A stretch of DNA of 64,000 nucleotides from Planctomycetota bacterium. GTDB taxonomy: Bacteria; Planctomycetota; Phycisphaerae; UBA1845; PWPN01. The notes below the pieces were generated by a model. It worked only from the letters and a program-made list of their open reading frames with translations. It made no database searches and was not told where the DNA came from. The stretch lies in the NCBI GenBank assembly GCA_022711465.1, contig JAKLEZ010000016.1, forward strand, positions 1 through 64,000, read 5' to 3'. Positions within the stretch are counted from its first letter, which is position 1. Each line of letters starts with the position of its first letter. This document shows, piece after piece, positions 33,910 through 43,139 of the stretch. The position numbers and the translations under genes were made by a program.

Positions 33910-36674
33910 AGCATGTCGGGCACGCCGTCGTCCTTGAGGGCGGTGGAGCGGAGGCGTTCGGCCTCGGCTTCTTTCATGGTCTGCCACTGCTCGGGGGTGA
34001 TGACGATCTCCCGGGCCTGGCTGCCCTTGTACTCGCCGACGATGCCGGCGGCGGCCATTTCCTCGATGAGGCGGCTGGCCCGGGAGTAGCCGACGGCCAG
34101 GCGGCGCTGCAGCAGGCTCACGCTGCCGCGTTTGGTTTCCAGGACGATCTCGACGGCTTTGTCGAAGAGTTCGTCGCGTGGTCCGTCGGTGCTGATTTCC
34201 TGGTTGCGGAGCTGGATGAGTTCGGGGTGGAATTCGGGGGCCCCGCGTTCCTTGAGGAAGTTGATGACGGACTTGAGTTCGGCGTCTTCGAGGTAGGTGC
34301 CCTGGGCGCGCATGAGCTTGGAGGATCCTGGTGGCAGGTAGAGCATATCGCCCTGTCCCATGAGGACCTCGGCCCCGTTCTGGTCGAGGACGATGCGGGA
34401 GTCCATGCGCGAGGCGACGCGGAACGCGATCCGGCAGGGCAGGTTGCTCTTGATGAGGCCGGTGACGATCTTGGCTTCCGGCCGCTGGGTGGCCACGATG
34501 ATATGGATGCCGACCGCCCGGCTCTTCTGGGCCAGACGCGACAGGTGGTGCTCGACCTCCTTGGCGGAGAGCATCATCATGTCCGCCAGCTCGTCGATGA
34601 TGATCACGATGTACGGCAGGTGCGAGGGGATCTGGATCTCTTCCTCGGGCGTGGACGGCTGGAACCGCTCGCGTTTCTCCTCCTTGTTCAGCCGGTTGTA
34701 GGCGGCGATATTGCGGACGCCGGCCTCGGCCAGGAGGGCGTAGCGTTCATCCATTTTGACGGTGGCCCATTCCAGGATCTTCTCGGCGCGTTCCATCTCG
34801 GTCACGATGGGGCACATCAGGTGGGGTACTTCGCGGAACATGCTCATTTCGACCATCTTGGGGTCGACCAGGATAAGTTTGACGAGGTCTGGTCGCTGGG
34901 TCATGAGGATCGAGATGATGATCGAGTTGATGCACACGCTCTTGCCCGAGCCGGTGGTTCCGGCGATGAGCATGTGTGGCATCTTGGTCAGGTCGCTGAC
35001 CAGGGCTCCGCCGCTGGCGTCCTTCCCGAGGAACAGAGGAAGCTGCATCTTCTGGGCGGCGGCGCCGGCCAGGGTCATGAGTTCCTTGATGCGGACCTTT
35101 TCCTTATCGAGGTTTGGGACTTCGATACCGATGGTGTTCTTGCCGGGGATAGGGGCGACGACGCGGACGCTGGGGGCCTTGAGTGATCGGGCGATATCGT
35201 TGGCCAGCGAGGAGATCTGACTGACCTTGACGCCGGGGGCGACGGAGATCTCGAACATGGTGATGACCGGCCCGGTGTCGATTTCGACGACCTTGGCTTC
35301 GATCTTATAGTCGAGGAGCGTCTGTTCCAGGATGCGGGCCTTTTCGCGGACCAGGGCTTCCTGGTGGGAGGTGAAGGTGTACTCCGGCTCCTGCAGGACG
35401 GTGATCGGCGGGTAGGTCCATTCGGCCAGCTCGGTCGGATAGGGCTTGGGGACGGGTGGTGGGGCGGCGGCGCCTGGTTTAGGCGGCTGTGACGCCCGGA
35501 TGATCATTCGGGGTCCAGGCCCGGTGTCCGGGGTCTGGTCCTCGGACTCCTCGTCGGACTCGCCGGTTTCGGTGTTGTCCGTGTCCTCGACGTCGGTCTC
35601 TTCGTCCTCCTCTTCGGCGTCTTGTTCCTCGATCTGGGCCGAGTCTTCCGTATCGTTCTCGCACTCGCCTTCGGCCGTCTCGTCGATCGTTTCTTCCTCT
35701 TCGGTGTCGGCCGCGGCGTCGAGGGAGGGTTTTTGGTGCTCATCCGGATCGAGGACGGCGGTGCCGGTCTCCTTGACGGCCGCCCGCTTGGGCGTGGTTT
35801 TGGATTCGGTTGTTTTGACGTCGGCCTTGTTGCCGGTGTTTCGGCCGGGGTTGATTCTCAGCTCGGCGGAGCCGGAAGCTCGCCCGGCGCCGGCGGTTCC
35901 GCCGGCCAAGGCGGGTTGTCGGCGTCCGGGCAGGATGGTGGCGAGTCGCTGGAAGGGTGCCGCGAGCCGGGCGGTCCAGGAGGTTTTGGGCAGGCGTTGG
36001 CGGACCTCCTCGGCCAGTTCCTGGATCTGTCCGCGGCGTTCGCGGATGGCCTGGGGGATGCGGAGGATCAGGCCCTCGGTGGTGAACAGGAGGCCGACCA
36101 GGCACAGGTATGCCAGGACGGGCAGGGTACCGATCTTGAATGAGCTGACCAGCCATGTGGCCAGGACGTAGCCGAGCACACCTCCGCGGAGTTCGGGCCA
36201 ACGAGGTGCCTCGGACGCCTCGAAGAAGAGCGAGCAGAGCGAGCTGAATGGCCAGGCAAGGTCGGAGCGGAAGGCCCAGCTGAACGGCCAGGGGAGGTTG
36301 TGGACCTCGGCGACGGAGGGGGTGAGCAGATGGAAGCAGACGGAGGTGACGCTGATGAGCACGGCCACACCGATGACCCGCTGCCAGAGGGATGGCAGTC
36401 GTCCGACCCGGGCGAGAACGCCGATGGCCGCGGTCAGACCGGCGACGGCGGCGTAGGCTCCGCCTCCGAAGTAGATGAACATATGGTAGGCGATCCAGGC
36501 TCCGGCTCGCCCGCCGTCATTGTTGGCCGGTGCAGGATGGGGCCAGTTGTGGGGGCTGGGCCAGTCGGTGGGGTCGAAGCTGAGGATACTCAGCCAGAGG
36601 AAGGCACAGACGATGAGGGAGAGCAGGATCACACATCCACGGATCAACTGTCGTCGTTCCTGAGAGGTGGTCAT
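33891..36674 (-). CDS. ftsK: DNA translocase FtsK/SpoIIIE
   Basis: A 927-residue division-septum DNA pump. The N-terminus has four membrane helices (about 10-215). A long acidic, Glu/Asp/Thr-rich linker follows (about 270-400, with EETDVEDTDNTETGESDEESED). The alpha/beta RecA-like motor is about 425-830: Walker A GTTGSGKS, Walker B LILVDPKMVEMS and VIIIDELADMM. The C-terminal gamma winged helix (GSVSLLQRRLAVGYSRASRLIEEM) reads KOPS-type sequences. The FtsK role is chromosome segregation and dimer resolution at division. GGAGGAAAC lies before ATG 36674. The final residues DDDL coincide with a 24-bp repeat unit. Confidence 0.95.
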   Translation of the reverse strand: MTTSQERRQLIRGCVILLSLIVCAFLWLSILSFDPTDWPSPHNWPHPAPANNDGGRAGAWIAYHMFIYFGGGAYAAVAGLTAAIGVLARVGRLPSLWQRVIGVAVLISVTSVCFHLLTPSVAEVHNLPWPFSWAFRSDLAWPFSSLCSLFFEASEAPRWPELRGGVLGYVLATWLVSSFKIGTLPVLAYLCLVGLLFTTEGLILRIPQAIRERRGQIQELAEEVRQRLPKTSWTARLAAPFQRLATILPGRRQPALAGGTAGAGRASGSAELRINPGRNTGNKADVKTTESKTTPKRAAVKETGTAVLDPDEHQKPSLDAAADTEEEETIDETAEGECENDTEDSAQIEEQDAEEEDEETDVEDTDNTETGESDEESEDQTPDTGPGPRMIIRASQPPKPGAAAPPPVPKPYPTELAEWTYPPITVLQEPEYTFTSHQEALVREKARILEQTLLDYKIEAKVVEIDTGPVITMFEISVAPGVKVSQISSLANDIARSLKAPSVRVVAPIPGKNTIGIEVPNLDKEKVRIKELMTLAGAAAQKMQLPLFLGKDASGGALVSDLTKMPHMLIAGTTGSGKSVCINSIIISILMTQRPDLVKLILVDPKMVEMSMFREVPHLMCPIVTEMERAEKILEWATVKMDERYALLAEAGVRNIAAYNRLNKEEKRERFQPSTPEEEIQIPSHLPYIVIIIDELADMMMLSAKEVEHHLSRLAQKSRAVGIHIIVATQRPEAKIVTGLIKSNLPCRIAFRVASRMDSRIVLDQNGAEVLMGQGDMLYLPPGSSKLMRAQGTYLEDAELKSVINFLKERGAPEFHPELIQLRNQEISTDGPRDELFDKAVEIVLETKRGSVSLLQRRLAVGYSRASRLIEEMAAAGIVGEYKGSQAREIVITPEQWQTMKEAEAERLRSTALKDDGVPDMLYDDDL

Positions 36675-37360
36675 AACGGGCGTTTCCTCCGTGTCACGCC
36701 GGCCAACACCGGAACAGGCGGTATCGTATCTGTCCGCTGCTGGAGTGCCAGGACCGGTTGCCGGATTTCCGGCAACTTTTCGGGTCGACCGGTTCCGGCG
36801 CAGACTACAAGCCCGGGCAGGGGCGCACCCGAATGAGTGAATATCGGACCCGGCTGCTCTGGTGCTGGAGGATTTTCGGCGGTGGGGGGTGGGGTGGGTT
36901 TCTTGGGGGGATTCGGGTGGCCGAACGAAGCCAACGATCGGGGGCGGGAGGGGCGTTTTCGACCGCGCCAGGGCGGTTTTTTCGCTGGGAGGTCAGAATC
37001 TCGGGCGCCAAACGAACCCATTGAAGCCGTTCCAAGCGGGCCGCCCGATAGCGGGTCTGGGCGGCGTGGAGGCATTTGAACCCCATCGGTTGTTGCCGGG
37101 GCCGGGGACTGGTCGTTTGGGGGTGTCTCCGGCGTGTTGGCGGGTGACCGACAGGGGTGGGGCCATCCGCTGTGCTGATAACACGGCGGGTGTCCCGGCG
37201 GAGTATGCAGGGGCTTTGGTGGGCGGAGTGTGGAGGGTGGAGAAGGGGGAGTGGGAGGGAGGTGTCCAGGGGGTGGAGGCTGCTTGGCAGGCCATCCGGG
37301 ATGGGGCCCGGATGGTCTGCCGGGCGGTTGATGCGGAAGGTGCGAGATCGAACGGGGGAC
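36675..37360. other. Non-coding stretch between ftsK and aqpZ
   Basis: About 690 bases of G-rich plus-strand sequence with runs such as GGTGGGGGGTGGGGTGGG near 36882. Several frames are open only because of composition; none has a ribosome binding site with protein-like content. It contains the ftsK promoter region at its left end, but I see no clear hexamers. Confidence 0.45.
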
Positions 37361-38050
37361 TCAGTTCTCCTTGGTCTGGAGCACGCGGTAGACCAGTGCT
37401 CCGAGGATGGCCCCGGCGATCGGTGCCACCCAGAACAGCCACAGTTGGGCGACTGCCCAGCTGCCCATGAATACGGCCACGCCGGTGCTTCTGGCGGGGT
37501 TGACTGACGTGTTGGTGACGGGGATGCTGATCAGGTGGATGAGGGTGAGGCCGAGGCCGATGGCGATGGGGGCGAAGCCTGGGGGTGCTTTTTTGTCGGT
37601 GGCTCCGAGGATGATGATGAGGAACATCATGGTCATGACGATTTCGCAGACCAGGCAGGCATAGAGGGAGTAGCCGCCGGGGGAATGCTCGCCGAATCCG
37701 TTTGACGCGAATCCGCCGGAGAGGTCGAAGCCCTTTTTGCCGCTGGCGATGAAGAACAGGACTCCGCCGGCGGCGATGGCCCCGAGGACCTGGGCGAGGA
37801 TGTAGGGGACGAGTTTAGCGGCCGGGAAGCGGCCGCCGACGCACAAGCCGACGGAGACTGCGGGGTTGAGATGGCAGCCGGAGATATGCCCGATGGCGAA
37901 GGCCATGGTGAGGACGGTCAGGCCGAATGCGAGGGACACGCCGAGCAGTCCGATGCCGACGTTGGGGAATGCCGCGGCCAGCACGGCACTCCCGCACCCA
38001 CCCAGCACCAGCCAAAAAGTCCCGAAGAACTCTGCCCCGATCGGTTTCAT
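37361..38050 (-). CDS. aqpZ: Aquaporin (MIP family), AqpZ-like
   Basis: A 229-residue inner-membrane channel with six helices and both half-helix signatures: HLNPAVSVG (NPA, first loop) and NTSVNPARSTG (NPA-R, second loop). The N-terminal EFFGTFWLVLGGCGSAVLAA is also characteristic. Length fits AqpZ (about 230). Small residues near the second NPA and the Arg fit a water-selective pore, though glycerol permeation cannot be excluded. AAAGGAG precedes ATG 38050 by five bases, and a strong promoter lies about 55 bases upstream. Confidence 0.94.
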   Translation of the reverse strand: MKPIGAEFFGTFWLVLGGCGSAVLAAAFPNVGIGLLGVSLAFGLTVLTMAFAIGHISGCHLNPAVSVGLCVGGRFPAAKLVPYILAQVLGAIAAGGVLFFIASGKKGFDLSGGFASNGFGEHSPGGYSLYACLVCEIVMTMMFLIIILGATDKKAPPGFAPIAIGLGLTLIHLISIPVTNTSVNPARSTGVAVFMGSWAVAQLWLFWVAPIAGAILGALVYRVLQTKEN

Positions 38051-38104
38051 GTTTTCTCCTTTCTTTCGCGAGGATCTGCTGTTGTGATGAACCGCAGGGG
38101 TTGG

Positions 38105-38132
38105 ATTATAGGGTCTCGAGGGGGCGAGTCAA
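38105..38132 (-). promoter_or_regulatory. Promoter of aqpZ
   Basis: TTGACT (38127-38132), 16-bp spacer and perfect TATAAT (38105-38110) on the minus strand. Confidence 0.75.
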
Positions 38133-38180
38133 GGGCGGTGGGCGGGGGTGTCAGGTGGTGGGGGTGTGGGGATGGTTTTC

Positions 38181-38208
38181 TTGACAGGGGGGGTGGTGGA
38201 GCTAGCAT
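38181..38208 (+). promoter_or_regulatory. Promoter of the RAYT gene, predicted leaderless start
   Basis: Perfect TTGACA (38181-38186), 16-bp spacer, TAGCAT (38203-38208), then only six bases to ATG 38215. No Shine-Dalgarno sequence. Confidence 0.55.
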
Positions 38209-38214
38209 GGGCTC

Positions 38215-38914
38215 ATGGGGCGATCGCCGCGGATCACCGAGCCGGGTGTTGTGTATCACCTGTTGAACCGACGGGTGATGCGGCTGCCGATCTTTGAGCG
38301 GGATGGGGACTATGCGGCGTTTGAGGGGGTGTTGGTGGAGGGGTTGGACCGGCCGGATGCTCCGCAGCTGCTGGCCTATTGTCTGATGCCCAATCACTGG
38401 CATTTGGTGGTCAGGGCCACCAGGGGGACGAACCTCTCGACCTGGATGCAGTGGATGACGGTGACGCACGCTCACCGCTGGCACGCTCACCGTCGCACGG
38501 TGGGGGAGGGGCCGCTGTACCAAGGGCGATTCAGGAGTTTTCCGGTTCAGGAGGATGTTCACTTTCTGATCGTATGCCGGTACGTTGAGGCGAACGCATT
38601 TCGGGCGGGCCTGGTGGGACGGGCGGAGGACTGGCGGTGGTGCAGTCTGTGGGCGTGGCGGATGGGGGGGGGGTGGTCTGGGTGGCCGGGTCAAGTCCTG
38701 GCCGGTGGACCGGCCGCGGAACTGGCTGGCGGACGTCAACCGTCCGATGGCGGAGAAGGCGTTGAAGGTGGTCCGGCAGTCGGCCGCGCGGGGTGTGCCC
38801 CTAGGGGCGGATCGGTGGAAGCGGCGGATTGCGGACCGGCTGGGTTTGCAGGTGGCGTTGCGTCCGCGCGGGCGGCCGCGGAAGGTGAGCCCCGAGGCGG
38901 GTGCCGCGGAATAA
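38215..38914 (+). pseudogene. REP-associated tyrosine transposase (RAYT, IS200-like), frameshifted
   Basis: The first frame (38215 to about 38670) encodes the Y1/HUH transposase core: GVVYHLLNRR, the HUH motif in LLAYCLMPNHWHLVV, GPLYQGRFRSFP, and the catalytic Tyr in RYVEANAFRAGLV. The typical C-terminal part (SWPVDRPRNWLADVNRPMAE through LRPRGRPRKVS) continues in the next frame to 38914. The switch coincides with a run of ten Gs at 38664-38673; nine would join the frames. It may be a disabled gene, slippage-dependent expression, or a sequencing error in the homopolymer. Without correction the first frame runs on to 39045 with a meaningless tail. Confidence 0.85.
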
Positions 38915-39118
38915 ATCATCCTGACACCTGTTTTGGGGTGGCGGGTTTTTCTCTGGCAAAGCGCCGGGGGGGAGTTATGATACCGCTTCATCTGTGGCAC
39001 GTGTCGCAGGCCTTGGCGGGAGCAAGCGCGGCTTCCGTGGGGTAGAGCGAGGAAGGGGTCGCCCAGTAGCATCGGGTGGCCCCCGGACGGCACCATTCAT
39101 CATTGGAAGGAGAACACG

Positions 39119-40795
39119 ATGGCCAACGAAAGCCTACCTGCCTATCTGGCGTCGGCGAAGCCGAACCCGCTTACCAACCGGGCTCCGTGGTACAAGAACA
39201 CGGCCCAGACGTTTGCGGGGATTTTCCTCTGGTTTGCGTTTTATGATCAGTTGGCGGGCACCCAGGCGGGGCCCGGTGCGCTGGCCATGGGAGGGCTGGG
39301 GACGGCCATCCTGGGGCTGATTGCCGCCGGGCTGATCTGTCACTTTCTGTTCTATCTTGTGCCGGGCATGCTGGGCATGAAGACGGGATACCCGCTGTAC
39401 ATTGTGGGGACGAGCACGTTCGGTACCAAGGGCGGTTACTTCCTGCCGGGCATTTTCATGGGTCTGCTGCAGATCGGCTGGTACAGCGTCGCGACCTACT
39501 ACGCGACCAAGCTTGTGCTGGCCGGCTTCAACATGACCGACCCGCACGACAATACGCTTTTTGGCCCGCCGCCGCCGGGTGGCCAGAACGCGTTCAGCCT
39601 GGTTTTCGTGGTGATGGCGGTGATCTGGGGCTACCTGTTTGCCTTCCTGGGCGGGATGGGCATTGGCATGGTAGCCCGGCTGGCCACGTATTTTCCGATT
39701 GTGCCGATCGTGCTGCTGATCATTGCGGCGGCCATGGCCTCCAAGCATCTGGGCAGCTTTGATCGCGAGCAGGTGGCGCGGAACAGCGTGGCCGCCCAGT
39801 CGGTGATCAATGCGGCGGTTGACGTGGCGAAGGCCCAGGCCGCGGCCGAGGGCAAGAGTGAGGCTGACGTCAAGGCTGTGGGCGAGAAAGTGGCCGGCGA
39901 TATGACCAAGGCGACGGTCGATCCGGCGGTTCTTGCGGTCGCCAAGATTGACGACAAAGGCCAGGCAATCATCGACGGGCTCAAGCTTGCGGGTTTTCTG
40001 CTGATGATTCAGCTTGTGGTGGGATTCACGGCCACGGCGGGGGCGTGTGGTGCTGATTTCTGCAGTGCGAACCGTCATGCGGATGACGTTTCGAAGGGTG
40101 GTCTAATCGGCATTGCCCTGGCGATTGTCTTTGCGGGCGGGCTGGCCATGGTGACGGTGGCGGGTGCCCAAGGTGCGTTGAACGCGGGGATCGCCGGTGG
40201 CGAGGTCAAGTATGGCCAGTTGACGAACTACACGTTTGGCGGTTCGCTGGGGGTTCTCAGCAAGACGCTGGGCGGGCAGGTGATGCCGATTCTGTTTGCT
40301 CTTGGCTCGGTTGCCTCGGCGTGCTTCTGTTCCTTCATCATTGGAAACAGTCTATCGACGATGCTGGCCAAGCCGAAGGCTCGGGTGGCGATTACGATGG
40401 CGGGGGCGACGATCGGTATCGTTCTGGCGGCGTTGGGTGTGGCGGGCAATCTGGCTGGGTTCTTCGGTCTGATCGGTGCGTCGTTTGGTCCGGTGATTGG
40501 CGCGATGATCGCTGATTACCTGCTGAGCGGTGGGCGCTGGGTCGGCCCGCGTGAGGGGGTGAGTATTCCCGGGTATGCTGCGTGGTTGATTGGCTTCCTG
40601 GTTGGCATTTCGAACAACAGCTTCCTGTTCGGCGAGAATCCGCCGGTGCCGGGCTGGTTCCCGACGGGGGTAGCCTCGCTGGTGGTTGGTTTCATTGTTT
40701 ATGCGGTGCTGGCCAAGGCGGGCATGGAAGGCAAGCCGGTGCCGTATGAGCTTGGCCCGACGGATGCGTCCAAGGCGGACGTTGCCCAGGTCTAG
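39119..40795 (+). CDS. NCS1-like nucleobase permease (cytosine/purine/allantoin type)
   Basis: A 558-residue inner-membrane protein with about 12 membrane helices. NRAPWYKNTAQTFAGIFLWFAFYDQLAG and the PGMLGMKTGYPLYIVGTSTFGTKGGYFLPG segment fit the nucleobase:cation symporter-1/CodB family. A hydrophilic segment of about 75 residues (209-285, Ala/Lys/Asp-rich, including NAAVDVAKAQAAAEGKSEADVK) is inserted between two helices and is not usual for the family. GGAAGGAG lies before ATG 39119. Substrate cannot be assigned. It stands alone between the RAYT unit and a membrane glycosyltransferase-like gene. Confidence 0.75.
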   Translation: MANESLPAYLASAKPNPLTNRAPWYKNTAQTFAGIFLWFAFYDQLAGTQAGPGALAMGGLGTAILGLIAAGLICHFLFYLVPGMLGMKTGYPLYIVGTSTFGTKGGYFLPGIFMGLLQIGWYSVATYYATKLVLAGFNMTDPHDNTLFGPPPPGGQNAFSLVFVVMAVIWGYLFAFLGGMGIGMVARLATYFPIVPIVLLIIAAAMASKHLGSFDREQVARNSVAAQSVINAAVDVAKAQAAAEGKSEADVKAVGEKVAGDMTKATVDPAVLAVAKIDDKGQAIIDGLKLAGFLLMIQLVVGFTATAGACGADFCSANRHADDVSKGGLIGIALAIVFAGGLAMVTVAGAQGALNAGIAGGEVKYGQLTNYTFGGSLGVLSKTLGGQVMPILFALGSVASACFCSFIIGNSLSTMLAKPKARVAITMAGATIGIVLAALGVAGNLAGFFGLIGASFGPVIGAMIADYLLSGGRWVGPREGVSIPGYAAWLIGFLVGISNNSFLFGENPPVPGWFPTGVASLVVGFIVYAVLAKAGMEGKPVPYELGPTDASKADVAQV

Positions 40796-40961
40796 TCGGG
40801 GCGCCGGATTCACAGAGACGGTTCGATTTCAGGGGCCGGGACCTCCGTGAAGGGGTGTACCGGCCCCTGGTGTTGTTGGTGCTAGGGTCTGCGGGGCAGT
40901 AACCTACGGATGGCGGCCACAGGGGAGGTGGGCTCCGCGGCCGTGGGATGGATTCAGGTAC

Positions 40962-43073
40962 ATGGCGGATGGTCGTGGTTATCGCGGGCTCGCGGTCATG
41001 CTCACGCTTGGGGCGGTGGGCATGGTTTTCTGGCGGGCCTGGGTGGCCGACGATGCGTTCATTACCTTTCGGCACGTCAACCACTGTCTGGCCGGTCATG
41101 GGCCGGTGTTCAACGTTGGAGAGCGTGTTCAGGGGTTCAGTCACCCGCTGTGGTTTCTGATTCTGCTGGCGGGTGGGGTGTTCTTCGATGTCTACACGGT
41201 AGCGGTTGTGGCCGGGCTGGTGTGTACCGCGGTGCTGGTTCTGGGGCTGGCCTGGCACATGCGGCGTGAGGCCGGGCCGGCGGTGCAGTTGTCCGCGGTC
41301 ATGGCAGTGCTGCTCAGCTCGCACACGTTTGTTGAGTATCAGACCTCGGGGCTGGAATCGTCGCTGACGAATGCGGTGGTGGTTTTACTGGTTGCGGGTT
41401 TACTGGCGGGGGTTCGGGAAGGTGAGGGCACGTCGGGGTGGGGATTCTCCGCGGCTGCTTCCTTGGGCGAGGGGGTAGGGGTCAGGCCGCCCGAGTCCGG
41501 CGGTAATCCTGGGCGGGCTCTTTCGCTGCCGGTTGTTGTTTTGCTGTGCGTTGTGGTGGTTACGAATCGGCCGGACCAAGTGGCGTTGTCGGGACCGATC
41601 GCGGTGTGGGCGTTGGTTCAGCTGGTGAAGGCTCGGCGGTGGCGACTGTGGCTGGCTTCGGCTGCGGCCTGCGTTCCGGCCGTGGCCTGGTACGGTTTTG
41701 CCACGGTGTACTACGGCACGCCGCTGCCGAACACCGCATATGCCAAGCTTGCGCTTCCCGGGTCGGTTGCGAAGCTGAAGGGGATTCTGTACTTGCGTGA
41801 TTACGCGTGGCATGAGCCGGGCCAGGCGGTGATGGCCGCGTTCTGCCTGCTGGCGGCGGCGTTCTGGGCGGTACACCTGGTTGTTCGCCGGAAACCTGGA
41901 GCCGCGGTTGTTGCCTGTTTGGCGTTGGGGCTTTGGCTGCAATTGGCCTGCGTGGTCCGGGAGGGTGGCGATTTCATGCGTGGTCGTACGCTCGCGCCGG
42001 TGCTGGTAGGCAGTATCGTGTTCGGCGGGATGCTGCTGGGCAGGCTTTTGCCCGTTCATCGTATGGCCCGATGGTGTTCATGGATCGCGGCGATCGTGTT
42101 GCTGGTTGTTTGCCCCGTGCGAATGGGTCGAATCGAAGTGGTTGAGGGGTTCCTGAGGGGCTGGAACTACTTTCGTGACGAGGCCCAGACCCGGCCATGG
42201 CTGGTGGTGGTGCTCATGGCGGTGTTGCTTGCCGTGGGGTTCGCGGCGCACCGTCTGCTCACCCGGTGGGATTCGTCGCGTCGGGCCTCGGGTGTTTTCA
42301 TTGGGCTGGCCACGATCCAGGTTTTCTGGCTCATTGCCGGGATGGGGTCGCTCAATCTGTCGGGGCCGACCACGGTGATGCTGGCGTTGGTCTGGGTGGG
42401 CAGCAGCTTCATCATTGGCTGTCTGATGGCCGAGCGAAGGGTGGTTTTTGGGCCGGTGCTGGGGGGCGTTGCGTTGCTGGTGGGGACGATCGGCTCGCTC
42501 TGTGATTTCACGCCGCGGATTGGCGAGTTGGCCAGGGGCACGGACATTGTGGACGAGTATTCCTGGTACACGAATGAGTGGACGGAAAGTCGTTTTCGCG
42601 AACCGCGTTATCAGCGCAACTCCAATGTTCGGGAGTGGGCTCGAGTCGGCCAGAGCGCGCGGCGATATGCGGACAAGTACGGGCCGATGACCATGGCCCT
42701 GGGCGCGATCGGCATTGTCTCCTGGCAAGCGGGTTCGAAGGTCAGTGTGGTCGACTGGCACGGTCTGACGGACCCGTACATTGCCCGGCTGAAGGCTTAT
42801 CCCGGTTCGCGTGTCGGGCACATGGAGCACGAGGTTCCGCTGGACTACTACCGATCGCGAGGCGTGGTGAATCTGCTGCCGAACTGGAAGGAGCGGCTGG
42901 AGCGGCTCGATCCGACGCTGATCGAGGAGGCTCGGGGGCTGCAGGAGTCGGCCCGCTGGCCTGACCCGGCTGATCGGGGCCGATGGCAGTTGGTGGACAC
43001 GATGACCCGGGGGGAGGTGTTCTCGCGTGAACGTTTCGCCCAGATCCCCCGGTATGCCTGGCCGAGCCGGTAG
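40962..43073 (+). CDS. Polytopic membrane protein, GT-C glycosyltransferase-like
   Basis: A 703-residue protein with ten or more membrane helices. The first outer loop carries ADDAFITFRHVNHCLAGHGPVFNVGERVQGFSHPLW, in which the DD pair and GxVFNxGERV pattern match GT-C lipid-sugar-dependent transferases (arabinofuranosyl- and mannosyltransferase-like). EYQTSGLESSLTNA follows in the next loop, and the C-terminal 180 residues are soluble (DIVDEYSWYTNEW, IGIVSWQAGSKVSVVDWHGLTDPYIAR). Expected to transfer a sugar from a polyprenyl carrier to a surface acceptor. ATG 40962 lies in a TACATGGCGG context without a strong ribosome binding site. Confidence 0.7.
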   Translation: MADGRGYRGLAVMLTLGAVGMVFWRAWVADDAFITFRHVNHCLAGHGPVFNVGERVQGFSHPLWFLILLAGGVFFDVYTVAVVAGLVCTAVLVLGLAWHMRREAGPAVQLSAVMAVLLSSHTFVEYQTSGLESSLTNAVVVLLVAGLLAGVREGEGTSGWGFSAAASLGEGVGVRPPESGGNPGRALSLPVVVLLCVVVVTNRPDQVALSGPIAVWALVQLVKARRWRLWLASAAACVPAVAWYGFATVYYGTPLPNTAYAKLALPGSVAKLKGILYLRDYAWHEPGQAVMAAFCLLAAAFWAVHLVVRRKPGAAVVACLALGLWLQLACVVREGGDFMRGRTLAPVLVGSIVFGGMLLGRLLPVHRMARWCSWIAAIVLLVVCPVRMGRIEVVEGFLRGWNYFRDEAQTRPWLVVVLMAVLLAVGFAAHRLLTRWDSSRRASGVFIGLATIQVFWLIAGMGSLNLSGPTTVMLALVWVGSSFIIGCLMAERRVVFGPVLGGVALLVGTIGSLCDFTPRIGELARGTDIVDEYSWYTNEWTESRFREPRYQRNSNVREWARVGQSARRYADKYGPMTMALGAIGIVSWQAGSKVSVVDWHGLTDPYIARLKAYPGSRVGHMEHEVPLDYYRSRGVVNLLPNWKERLERLDPTLIEEARGLQESARWPDPADRGRWQLVDTMTRGEVFSRERFAQIPRYAWPSR

Positions 43074-43081
43074 GGCCCGGC

Positions 43082-43110
43082 TTGAAATCGGGGGTACTGA
43101 TCCATAAGGT
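43082..43110 (+). promoter_or_regulatory. Weak candidate promoter of pheST
   Basis: TTGAAA (43082-43087), 17-bp spacer, TAAGGT (43105-43110). The -35 is good, the -10 poor (three of six). Confidence 0.3.
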
Positions 43111-43139
43111 ATCCTCTCCCGAGAAGGACGCTGATTGTT

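Larger units (their letters stand above)
38147..38928 (+). mobile_element. RAYT unit bounded by inverted GGTGTCAGG / CCTGACACC
   Basis: The RAYT reading frame lies between GGTGTCAGG (38147-38155) and its reverse complement CCTGACACC (38920-38928), the latter six bases after the stop codon. REP-associated transposases typically act on such short inverted sequences. No longer terminal repeats or target duplications are evident. Confidence 0.55.

Noticed and set aside
36862..37470. 202-codon plus-strand frame between ftsK and aqpZ
   Set aside because: Gly/Trp/Arg-rich composition from G-runs, no ribosome binding site, overlaps the end of aqpZ.
38935..39118. Purine riboswitch before the NCS1-like permease
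   Set aside because: I looked for the three-way junction and its conserved loops and saw neither; the sequence is G-rich leader only.
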